DNA of 51,112 nucleotides from Flavobacteriales bacterium (lineage in GTDB: Bacteria > Bacteroidota > Bacteroidia > Flavobacteriales_F > PHOS-HE28). The stretch lies in assembly GCA_019638085.1 (NCBI GenBank), contig JAHBUL010000025.1, forward strand, positions 1 through 51,112, read 5' to 3'. The position numbers and the translations under genes were made by a program. The notes beneath the pieces were generated by a model. It was not told the DNA's origin, ran no database searches, and worked only from the letters and a program-made list of their open reading frames with translations. The stretch's first letter is position 1; each line of letters opens with the position of its first letter. Below are positions 18,553-26,420 of the stretch, one piece after another.

Positions 18553-18894
18553 TTATTCAGGAGACTGCTCGCTCGGGATGGTGATGGCCTCGCTATCACC
18601 CACTACGGTTGCACTCCCAGCGTCCGGATTTTCATCCAGAACGATCGGTGCATCCAGGCTGTTGGTAGCCACACTAGGACCTTGCAAGGATGCAGAGACC
18701 AAACAAAGCACCATCAGGGCACCTGCCAAGCTCCATGTGGCCTTCTCCATGAAATCAGCCGTGCGCTGCACGCCGCCGATCTGGGAAGCACCGGTGAAAC
18801 CTGCCGCAAGCCCGCCACCCTTGGGGTTTTGAGCCAGTACGACCAAGGCCAACAATACGGCCAGAATGATGATGATGATGGAGATGGCGACCAT
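18553..18894 (-). CDS. secG: Preprotein translocase subunit SecG
   Basis: 113 residues with two transmembrane helices (about 2-20 and 53-70) joined by the family hallmark loop AQNPKGGGLAAGFTGASQIGG; the acidic C-terminal tail is typical of Bacteroidota SecG. It is part of the SecYEG inner-membrane channel. It starts 3 bases after the stop of the upstream TPR-like gene, so the two are cotranscribed. Confidence 0.96.
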   Translation of the reverse strand: MVAISIIIIILAVLLALVVLAQNPKGGGLAAGFTGASQIGGVQRTADFMEKATWSLAGALMVLCLVSASLQGPSVATNSLDAPIVLDENPDAGSATVVGDSEAITIPSEQSPE

Positions 18895-18897
18895 GGT

Positions 18898-20016
18898 CTA
18901 CTTGTTCGATCGGGCCTCAAGGGCCTTTGAAAGGGCTGCGAAGTAAACGCTTTTCTCCGGATGCTTCAACGCCAATCGATCATAAACTTCCCGAGCCTTG
19001 GCAAAATTCCCCTGTTTTTCGTGGATCCGGGCCAAGGTTTCACTCACCATGCCATCATCCTGCAAGCTTCGTTTCGCTGCCTGTTGTGGGTTGAAGAAAA
19101 CCGCTTTCTCCGTGGAACGAGCCGGGGTGGAGTGCTGGATGAAATGGTCCATTATCTCCTTCTGGTCCAAAGCAACAGGGATGGAAGAGGGAGGTGCGGG
19201 GCTGGAAGTAGGCGGCTCTTTCGGCGTGGCGGTGTTTGAGGCTGTCGATGAAGTCCGCTCAGGTTGAACAAAGGCATCTTGGCTCAGCCAATCCGTGAAT
19301 CGCAATCGGGTATTTGGGCCCGGCGCAAGCCGTTCGCTCCGAACTTCCGGCACAGGACCGGGTAGATCGGCTGGTGGTGAAGGTTCAATGTTGGACTTTA
19401 TGGTTTCCAGTGATGGTACACTCACTTTCGGAACAGGCGGTGCCGAGGGTGGGACCAGTCCGGCCAGTTGGCCCAGGTCGTAACCGCTGGCACGCACGGC
19501 CTCCACGATCTGGCGGTCCAGGACCTCGCGTTCGGTATCCAGTTTCTCGGCCTCAGGAGTTTCTTTCACCACGCTCCCTTCGTCCTTCAGAGGGTTCGCG
19601 TCCTGCTCGAACGGAACATGCGTCACATCCGGTGATCTGCGTTCGTTCCGGAAGGATGCCGGAAGGGGACGCGTGGCGTCAGTTGGCTCCGCAATTTTTG
19701 GTGCTGGGATCCCGCTCGTCGGAAATGACTCCTCCAGTGGCTCCTCATCCTTTACTATGCGCAGCGTTGAAGGTTCGCGTGGCTCCTCCTTATGGACCAG
19801 GTCGAAGAGAACACTGCGCGAAGGGAGGAACGCGGCGGGCAGGCTACGGCTGTCGTTTGCAAGGACATCACCGGTCTCGCTTTCGCCCACGGCCAGCAGA
19901 AGGTGGGCACCGCTGAACCAAGGGAAGCGCTCAGCCATGGTGCGCAGGGCTGCTAGGTCCTGCTTCGCCACCTGCGAAGGGTCCTGGAGCAGTTCGGTGA
20001 GGCGGTCGCGGTCCAT
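18898..20016 (-). CDS. Conserved hypothetical protein with C-terminal TPR-like helices
   Basis: 372 residues, no signal peptide. The N-terminus is a helical domain (LTELLQDPSQVAKQDLAALRTMAERFPWFSGAHLLLAVG). The middle, about 60-310, is Pro/Glu/Ser-rich and probably disordered. The C-terminus (SETLARIHEKQGNFAKAREVYDRLALKHPEKSVYFAALSKAL) is a single TPR-like helical hairpin. A protein of this layout commonly sits between lptE and secG in Bacteroidota, which hints at an envelope-linked role, but no function is established from the sequence. Confidence 0.88.
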   Translation of the reverse strand: MDRDRLTELLQDPSQVAKQDLAALRTMAERFPWFSGAHLLLAVGESETGDVLANDSRSLPAAFLPSRSVLFDLVHKEEPREPSTLRIVKDEEPLEESFPTSGIPAPKIAEPTDATRPLPASFRNERRSPDVTHVPFEQDANPLKDEGSVVKETPEAEKLDTEREVLDRQIVEAVRASGYDLGQLAGLVPPSAPPVPKVSVPSLETIKSNIEPSPPADLPGPVPEVRSERLAPGPNTRLRFTDWLSQDAFVQPERTSSTASNTATPKEPPTSSPAPPSSIPVALDQKEIMDHFIQHSTPARSTEKAVFFNPQQAAKRSLQDDGMVSETLARIHEKQGNFAKAREVYDRLALKHPEKSVYFAALSKALEARSNK

Positions 20017-20036
20017 GGTTGATCAGATGATCGGTA

Positions 20037-20543
20037 CTACCAATTTCCCAAAGTCCGGTCGAAGATATCCTGGGCCAGCTGTTTCCCAATATCCTGTACA
20101 AGTCCATCCTCCACGGAACTGAGGTCCTGGGTGCTGGAATAATCCGCGAAGCGGGAGACGGTGAAATCGGCATCGGCCTTACTATCCGCCTTGTTGGTAT
20201 AGTGGATGCTTACTGTAATGGTAAGCCTGTTGAGCGCTGCCGTTTCGTTGGCCTGTATGGCAACGGGCTGCACATCGTAGCCGGTAATGGCCCCTTCGTA
20301 TGCGATGTCGCCATCCCGCGGGGTGAGATTGAGAGGTGTTTGCGCTTGCATCAGATCGCGCAGCGCCTCAGTGATGTTCTGCGCGCTCTGTGGTGAGCAA
20401 AGCGGTGCCCGAGCGTCCAGGCTGGCTACACTAAGGGTCTTGGCGGAAGCGGGTACTGAGCCTCCGCTCAGTGAATAGTTCACCGTGCAACTGCCCAGCA
20501 ACAGGGCAGTGCCGATCAGGGCCCGGATCACTGGATGTCCCAC
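20037..20543 (-). CDS. lptE: LptE-family outer-membrane lipoprotein
   Basis: 168 residues with a lipoprotein signal (IGTALLLGSCTVNYSLSGGSVP, lipobox LLGSC). The YSLSGGS opening and the later phrases NITEALRDLMQAQTPLNL and YEGAITGYDVQPVAIQANETAALNRLTITVSIHYTN match the Bacteroidota LptE type. LptE plugs the LptD barrel that inserts lipopolysaccharide. It overlaps the upstream sigma54-type gene by 16 bases, so it is translationally coupled within the miaB-secG operon. Confidence 0.9.
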   Translation of the reverse strand: MGHPVIRALIGTALLLGSCTVNYSLSGGSVPASAKTLSVASLDARAPLCSPQSAQNITEALRDLMQAQTPLNLTPRDGDIAYEGAITGYDVQPVAIQANETAALNRLTITVSIHYTNKADSKADADFTVSRFADYSSTQDLSSVEDGLVQDIGKQLAQDIFDRTLGNW

Positions 20544-21736
20544 TCTTTGATCTTTCGGTACAGCGTGCGTTCGCTGATACCCAGTTCCTCTGCGGCCTTC
20601 TTCCGCTTACCGCGATGTTTGGCCAAGGCCTTTTGGATCAACTCCCGTTCCTTTTCCTCGAGGCTCAAGGATTCCTCCACTTCGGTATGGTCCACATCCT
20701 CATCATCCGCCTCCCCGGGCATCCGAATGCTCATCCCACTGTCCGCGCCATGTGCATAGAGGAGTTTCTCAGGAAAGGGGGTGGTTGGCGGTGTGGACAT
20801 TCCGCGTTGGCCGCTGTTCAGTAACCTGACCTGCTCTTTCAGGGCGTTCAGGTCGGACTTCATATCGAAGAGGAACTTGAAGATCAGTTCCCGCTCGTTG
20901 ATGGCCTCGCCGGTTTTCCCGTTCTCGCCATGCGACGTCGGTATCAACGCGGTGCTTTCCGTGGGCAGGTAGCTTGCCAAGGTGGTGGCGGTCACCTCCC
21001 GATCCTTTTCGATCACGCTGATCTGCTCCACCAAATTGCGCAGTTGGCGCACGTTACCGGGCCAGCGGTAGGCCATGAGCAGTTGCTGGGCCTCACCGGT
21101 AAGGGTGATCGCAGGAGCCTTATAGCGCGAAGCGGCCTCCTGTGCAAACCAACGGAACAGCAAATGGATGTCCTCCTTGCGTTCACGCAAGGCCGGCACA
21201 TGTATGGGCACGGTGTTCAGTCGGTAGTACAGGTCTTCGCGGAATCTCCCCCGCTGCACGGCCTGTAACATGTTCACGTTGGTGGCTGCCGTCACACGCA
21301 CGTTGGTCTTTTGGGCCTTGCTACTGCCTACGCGGATGAATTCGCCGGTTTCCAGCACGCGCAGCAAACGAACTTGTGTGGTCAAGGGCAATTCGCCTAC
21401 CTCGTCCAGGAAGATGGTGCCACCGTTGGCCACCTCGAAATAGCCCTTGCGCGCTTCGTGAGCCCCGGTGAAGGAGCCTTTCTCATGGCCGAAAAGTTCA
21501 CTATCGATGGTGCCTTCCGGGATCGCACCGCAGTTCACTGCGATATACGGTCCATGCTTTCGTGCACTAAAGGCGTGTACGATCTGAGGCATCACCTCTT
21601 TTCCGCTGCCGCTTTCACCGCTGATCAGCACACTGAGGTCCGTGGGTGCCACTTGGGCAGCGATCTCGATGGCACGGTCCAGCAAGGGCGAGGCGCCGAT
21701 GATGCCAAAGCGTTGTTTGATCGGTTGGATGTTCAT
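20528..21736 (-). CDS. Sigma54-type AAA+ activator without receiver domain
   Basis: 402 residues. The AAA+ domain starts almost at once (FGIIGASPLLDRAIEIAAQVAPTDLSVLISGESGSGKE, Walker A), with Walker B GGTIFLDEVGELP, the sensor/arginine-finger region FREDLYYRLNTVPIHVPALRERKEDI and WPGNVRQLRNLVE. The sigma54 contact loop is GSFTGA rather than GAFTGA, a tolerated variant. A linker follows, then a Fis-type helix-turn-helix (LAKHRGKRKKAAEELGISERTLYRKIKEW). No receiver, GAF or PAS domain precedes it, so control must come from levels or a partner protein. It overlaps miaB by 4 bases and lptE by 16. Confidence 0.93.
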   Translation of the reverse strand: MNIQPIKQRFGIIGASPLLDRAIEIAAQVAPTDLSVLISGESGSGKEVMPQIVHAFSARKHGPYIAVNCGAIPEGTIDSELFGHEKGSFTGAHEARKGYFEVANGGTIFLDEVGELPLTTQVRLLRVLETGEFIRVGSSKAQKTNVRVTAATNVNMLQAVQRGRFREDLYYRLNTVPIHVPALRERKEDIHLLFRWFAQEAASRYKAPAITLTGEAQQLLMAYRWPGNVRQLRNLVEQISVIEKDREVTATTLASYLPTESTALIPTSHGENGKTGEAINERELIFKFLFDMKSDLNALKEQVRLLNSGQRGMSTPPTTPFPEKLLYAHGADSGMSIRMPGEADDEDVDHTEVEESLSLEEKERELIQKALAKHRGKRKKAAEELGISERTLYRKIKEWDIQ

Positions 21737-23271
21737 GCTTCGGTGACAAATGCGTTCGTCGATTCGATCAATTCTCCTTGAAGCGAGCCTGCTGTTGCAC
21801 TTACAATGCGGACCCGAACGATATCACCGGGTTTTAGCTCTTTGGTAGTCAGTTGTCGGTTGTCAGTTGTCAGGGCGCTCCCGGATTCTGCGGCGCCGCC
21901 TTGCAACTTTTCTTCGCCCCCCAGTGCAGCCGGACAACTGACAACCGACAACTGACTACTGAACCTCGGCACGATCACCACCGAATTCTGCGTATTCCTT
22001 CCATACATGTTCTCCTCACTTCGCTTGCTCACGCCCTCGATCAGCACCTCATGCACTTGGCCCACGTACGAAGCCATCCGCTTGGCCGAACTGAGCTTCT
22101 GCGTTTCGATGATCTCTGTAAGTCGCCTTCCTTTTACCTCCTCGGGCACATCGTCCTCGTGCTTGCGTGCGGCCAAGGTCTTCGGTCGCTCGCTGTACTT
22201 GAACATGTAGGCCATATCGTAACACACCTCGTTCAGCAGGTCCAGCGTGGCTTGGTGGTCGGCGTCGGTCTCGCCGCAGAAGCCCGAGATGATGTCCGTA
22301 CTGATGGCGCAATCCGGCATGTGCTTGCGGATGCTGGCCACCCGGGCCATGTACCATTCCCGGTCGTAGCCCCGGTTCATGCGCATGAGAACGGCACTGC
22401 TGCCGCTTTGCACCGGTAAGTGGATGTATTTGCAGATGTTCTCATACCGAGCCATCACTTCCAGCACCTTATCGGTCATGTCCTTGGGGTGGCTGGTGCT
22501 GTAGCGGATCCGCAGGGTGGGGCAGGCCGTGGCCACCATCTCCAACAGGTCCGCGAAATCGGTGGTGACAGAGGTCCGAGCAATTGGCTCAACACTCGGG
22601 GAGGCATCGTCTGATCGTCTGATCGTTTGATCATCTGATCGGCTCTTCCATTTGTAAGAATCGACGTTCTGCCCCAGCAGGGTCACCTCCTTGTAGCCTT
22701 CAGCAACCAACTGCTGGCATTCGTTCACAATGGAATGAGCGTCCCGGCTGCGCTCCCGGCCCCGAGTGAACGGCACCACGCAGAAGGCGCACATGTTATC
22801 ACAACCCCGCATGATGGTCACGAAGGCGGTGACACCATTGCTGTTCAGTCGTACCGGCACGATCTCCCCGTAGGTTTCCTCGCGGCTCAGCAACACGTTC
22901 ACTGCGCGCTGTCCGCTACCCACTTCATCAAGCAATTGCGGCAGACTGCGGTAGGCATCGGGACCCACGACCAGGTCCACCACCTTCTTCTCTACCAGCA
23001 AATTTTCCTTCATCCGCTCGGCCATGCAGCCCAGCACGCCCACCTTCAAGTCCTTGTTCTTGGTCTTGAGGTTGTTCATTTCGTTGATGCGCTGCATCAC
23101 GGTGTACTCGGCTTTTTCGCGGATGCTGCACGTGTTCAACAGCACGAGATCGGCTTCATCGGCATTGTTCACTGCTTCGTAACCATCCTGGGCCAATATG
23201 CTCGCCACGACCTCGCTGTCGCTCACGTTCATTTGGCAACCGTAGCTCTCGATATATACTTTCTTGCTCAT
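21733..23271 (-). CDS. miaB: tRNA-2-methylthio-N6-dimethylallyladenosine synthase MiaB, with in-frame insertions
   Basis: 512 residues from the ATG at 23271 (12 bases after a promoter box; the longer frame has no family match). The UPF0004 domain carries Cys12, Cys48 and Cys82 (YGCQMN, NTCSIRE, LGCMAER), the radical-SAM domain has CDNMCAFC, and a C-terminal TRAM domain ends the protein. The enzyme methylthiolates A37 of tRNAs reading UNN codons. It is about 30-40 residues longer than usual. Residues 438-476 (FSSQLSVVSCP...LTTDNRQLTTK) are encoded by a palindromic element that interrupts the junction before the TRAM domain. Residues about 210-220 (DDQTIRRSDD) come from an 8-base tandem repeat in a naturally variable loop. 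Catalytic residues are intact. Confidence 0.97.
   Translation of the reverse strand: MSKKVYIESYGCQMNVSDSEVVASILAQDGYEAVNNADEADLVLLNTCSIREKAEYTVMQRINEMNNLKTKNKDLKVGVLGCMAERMKENLLVEKKVVDLVVGPDAYRSLPQLLDEVGSGQRAVNVLLSREETYGEIVPVRLNSNGVTAFVTIMRGCDNMCAFCVVPFTRGRERSRDAHSIVNECQQLVAEGYKEVTLLGQNVDSYKWKSRSDDQTIRRSDDASPSVEPIARTSVTTDFADLLEMVATACPTLRIRYSTSHPKDMTDKVLEVMARYENICKYIHLPVQSGSSAVLMRMNRGYDREWYMARVASIRKHMPDCAISTDIISGFCGETDADHQATLDLLNEVCYDMAYMFKYSERPKTLAARKHEDDVPEEVKGRRLTEIIETQKLSSAKRMASYVGQVHEVLIEGVSKRSEENMYGRNTQNSVVIVPRFSSQLSVVSCPAALGGEEKLQGGAAESGSALTTDNRQLTTKELKPGDIVRVRIVSATAGSLQGELIESTNAFVTEA
21845..21959. repeat. Palindromic element inserted in frame in miaB
   Basis: Arms 21845-21871 and 21933-21959 are exact 27-base reverse complements, built from repeats of GTTGTCAGTT/GTTGTCGGTT, and enclose a 61-base GC-rich centre. 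The 115-base element lies inside miaB without breaking the frame, adding about 39 residues. It resembles a short non-autonomous palindromic repeat (MITE or REP-like); no transposase is present in the window. Confidence 0.85.
22612..22643. repeat. Four tandem 8-base repeats (TGATCGTC-like) inside miaB
   Basis: TGATCGTC, TGATCGTT, TGATCATC and TGATCGGC follow one another. The unit is not a multiple of three, so gain or loss of one copy would shift the miaB frame. A related TTGATCAGATGATCGG lies between lptE and the next gene near 20018-20033. Confidence 0.75.
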
Positions 23272-23642
23272 CCGGAAGGGGCGCAAAGGTACCGTTCCTG
23301 TTGAGGCGTGCCAATGTGGCAGAGTGTTTCGCAAAGAGATTCCATCAGAACATCATCCGGTTGCATCTGGATGGATCCCCATGCAAGCCCCCGCACATGC
23401 CGCAGTGCGGATGCGGGGTGCCTCTGGATCGCTCCGGCTCAAGGTACGATGCCAACTCTGGCTAAGGTCGGCCGGGACCGGCAAACTCCAGCTTGGCCCA
23501 TCGCTCATAAAATCAAGTTTCACTTCCATATCCAGACGCCTGAAAACTTTCTTCCCCATAGGGGAAATGACCCGTTCCCGGAAATGAAGTGCCGCTAGTT
23601 CGCCGGAAGGCATTTGCTTTGCGCCCCCAAAACCGTTTGAGC
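23272..23642. promoter_or_regulatory. Divergent promoter region between miaB and topA; strong miaB promoter
   Basis: On the minus strand TTG (23314-23312), 20 bases, TACCTTTG (23291-23284) matches the Bacteroidota housekeeping promoter exactly and places the transcript start just before the miaB ATG at 23271. On the plus strand a weaker TTGCTTTG (23614-23621) lies 21 bases before the topA ATG. The remaining roughly 290 bases have no convincing gene. Confidence 0.75.
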
Positions 23643-26201
23643 ATGGCACAGCATACCGACCTGGTGATCGTGGAGTCCCCCGCGAAGGCCAAGACCATTG
23701 AGAAGTACCTCGGCCCCGGCTTTACCGTGCTCAGCAGCTTCGGCCATGTGCGCGATCTGCCGGAGCGCGACCTAAGCGTGGATACCGAGAACGGCTTCGA
23801 GCCGAACTACATCGTTCCGGACGATAAGAAGGGCAAGCTCGCTGAACTTCGCAAGCAGGCCAACAAGGCTGAGATCGTATGGCTGGCCACTGATGAAGAC
23901 CGCGAAGGGGAGGCCATCAGCTGGCACCTCAAGGAAGCGTTGGACCTGCCGGACAGCAAGGTGAGACGCATCACCTTCAACGAGATCACCAAGAAGGCCG
24001 TCACCGATGCCATGGCCTCGCCACGCAGCATCGACCTCCACTTGGTGGATGCCCAGCAGGCACGCCGGGTGTTGGATCGCTTGGTGGGCTACGAGCTGAG
24101 CCCCGTGCTTTGGCGCAAAGTGAAACCCAGCCTCAGCGCAGGCCGCGTGCAGAGTGTTGCTGTACGATTGATCGTGGACCGCGAACGTGAGATCATCGGC
24201 TTTGATGCGAAGAGTGCATTCCGGATCACCGCACAATTCCTCACGCCTGGCAAGGCCGCAGTAAAGGCTGATCTACCACAGCGGTTTGCCACGGAACCCG
24301 AAGCATTGGACTTCCTCAAGAGCTGCATTGGGGCCGCGTTCACTGTGAACGCGGTGGAGAAGAAGCCTGCCAAACGCACACCTGCAGCTCCCTTCACCAC
24401 GTCCACCTTGCAGCAGGAGGCCAGCCGCAAGCTTGGCTACGGCGTGGATCGCACCATGCGCATAGCCCAGGGGCTTTATGAGCAGGGGCACATCACATAC
24501 ATGCGTACCGATAGCGTGAACATCAGCGACTCCGCAATTGCTGCTGCAGTGGAGGCCATCACTGGCCAGTATGGCGCACGCTACAGCAAGCCGCGCAAGT
24601 TCACGAGCAAGAGCAAAGGGGCGCAAGAGGCGCACGAGGCCATTCGCCCAGCTGATATGAGGGTCCGCAATGCCGGGAGCGACCGCGATGCGGAAAAGCT
24701 GTACGACCTCATCTGGAAACGCACACTGGCCAGCCAAATGGCCGATGCCGAACTGGAGAAGACCGTTGTGGAAATTGCCATCAGCACACGCCCTGGCGAT
24801 ATGCTCAAGGCACAAGGCGAAGTGATCACCTTCGACGGTTTCCTCAAGGTGTATTTGGAAGGAAAGGACGATGAGGACGAATCGGAGAAGGAGGGGCTTC
24901 TCCCTGAAATGCGGCAAGGGGAAATGCTCGCGCTCCAGGAAATGACCGCCACCCAGCGATTCGACAGGGCGGCACCCCGCTACACGGAAGCCAGCTTGGT
25001 GAAGAAGTTGGAGGAACTCGGCATCGGCCGGCCTTCAACCTACGCACCCACGATCAGCACGGTGCAGAAGCGCGGCTATGTAGTGAAGGAGAATCGCGAA
25101 GGTACCCAGCGACCCTACCGTATCCTCAACATGACCAATGGCGACATCAACGATCGGACGGCCTTGGAGAACACCGGAGCGGAAAAGCAGAAGCTCTTTC
25201 CCACGGACATTGGTATGGTGGTGAATGACTTCCTGGTGGAACATTTCCCAACGATAGTGGATTTCCACTTCACCGCCAAGGTGGAGGAGGAGTTCGACGT
25301 GATCGCCGAGGGCAAGGAGAACTGGCGCGAAATGATCGGGCGCTTCTACAAGCCCTTTCATGCCACCATCGGTACCGTGGTGGAAAATGCCGACCGGGCA
25401 TCCGGCTCCCGTGTTTTGGGCCAAGACCCCAAGACGGGCAAGGACGTGGTGGCGCGCATCGGCCGTTTCGGGCCCATGGTGCAGATCGGCAGCGTGGATG
25501 ATGAGGAGAAGCCGAAGTTCGCTTCCATCCGCAAGGACCAGAGCATTGCCACCATCACCTTCGAAGAGGCGATGGACCTCTTTAAGCTACCCCGCACCCT
25601 AGGCAAGCAGGGAGAGGACGAGATCATCGTCGGCGTCGGCCGGTTCGGACCTTATGTGAAGTTCGGGTCCGTATTTGCAAGTCTCACACCTGATGATGAC
25701 CCGATCACCATTGAGTTGCCACGTGCCTTGGAACTGATCGACCTGAAAAAAGCGGCGAGCAAGACCCGGGAACTTGGGGAATACGAAGGGAGCATGCTGG
25801 AAGTCGGCCGTGGTCGTTTCGGTCCTTTCGTGCGCCAAGGAAAGGTCTATGCGAACATCCCCAAGGGTGAAGACCCGGAAACGGTAACGCTGGATCGAGG
25901 GGTCGAATTGATCAAGGCGAAGTTGGAGGGTGCACGTGCTAAAATATTGAAGGAGTTCGAAGGCTCTGAGATCCAGATCTTGGCCGGCCGCTATGGACCG
26001 TACATCACCGATGGCAGCAAGAATGCCAATGTGCCCAAGGAAAAGGAGCCGGGCGATGTGACCTTGGAGGAAGCTGCGAAACTCTTGGCTGACGCACCTG
26101 CCCGCAAGGGAAAGAAGAAGGCTGCACCGCGCAAAGCAGCTGCGAAGAAGGCTGCGCCAAAGAAGAAGGCGGCCAAAAAGAAGGCGACCAAGAAGAAGTA
26201 G
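23643..26201 (+). CDS. topA: DNA topoisomerase I
   Basis: 852 residues from the ATG at 23643 (MAQHTDLVIVESPAKAKTIEKYLG). The toprim domain has the Glu of VIVESPAKA and the acidic ATDEDREGEAISWHL. The active-site tyrosine is Tyr286 in ITYMRTDS. The usual zinc-finger C-terminus is replaced by toprim-associated repeats (GRFGPMVQIG, GRFGPYVKFG, GRFGPFVRQG, GRYGPYITDG). A final 35-residue Lys/Ala-rich tail (KKKAAPRKAAAKKAAPKKK) looks histone-like and should bind DNA. The enzyme relaxes negative supercoils. Confidence 0.98.
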   Translation: MAQHTDLVIVESPAKAKTIEKYLGPGFTVLSSFGHVRDLPERDLSVDTENGFEPNYIVPDDKKGKLAELRKQANKAEIVWLATDEDREGEAISWHLKEALDLPDSKVRRITFNEITKKAVTDAMASPRSIDLHLVDAQQARRVLDRLVGYELSPVLWRKVKPSLSAGRVQSVAVRLIVDREREIIGFDAKSAFRITAQFLTPGKAAVKADLPQRFATEPEALDFLKSCIGAAFTVNAVEKKPAKRTPAAPFTTSTLQQEASRKLGYGVDRTMRIAQGLYEQGHITYMRTDSVNISDSAIAAAVEAITGQYGARYSKPRKFTSKSKGAQEAHEAIRPADMRVRNAGSDRDAEKLYDLIWKRTLASQMADAELEKTVVEIAISTRPGDMLKAQGEVITFDGFLKVYLEGKDDEDESEKEGLLPEMRQGEMLALQEMTATQRFDRAAPRYTEASLVKKLEELGIGRPSTYAPTISTVQKRGYVVKENREGTQRPYRILNMTNGDINDRTALENTGAEKQKLFPTDIGMVVNDFLVEHFPTIVDFHFTAKVEEEFDVIAEGKENWREMIGRFYKPFHATIGTVVENADRASGSRVLGQDPKTGKDVVARIGRFGPMVQIGSVDDEEKPKFASIRKDQSIATITFEEAMDLFKLPRTLGKQGEDEIIVGVGRFGPYVKFGSVFASLTPDDDPITIELPRALELIDLKKAASKTRELGEYEGSMLEVGRGRFGPFVRQGKVYANIPKGEDPETVTLDRGVELIKAKLEGARAKILKEFEGSEIQILAGRYGPYITDGSKNANVPKEKEPGDVTLEEAAKLLADAPARKGKKKAAPRKAAAKKAAPKKKAAKKKATKKK

Positions 26202-26420
26202 AGCGCGTAGCATGAAGCCCAGCTCCTGCCTTAGGTAAGGCGAGTGGAAGGATCATGGGTGTTCAAGGTCTCTGGGAGCTTTACCCATGGCCTTTCCCGT
26301 ACTTGCGAGAGCAAAGGACTAACATGCACCTGTGCGCATTTGTGCTGATCGCGGTTCACCAGCGCTGCAATTGGCCTCGATCTTCGCCATCCACCCAGTA
26401 GGTGGTCAAGCCTCCCAAGG

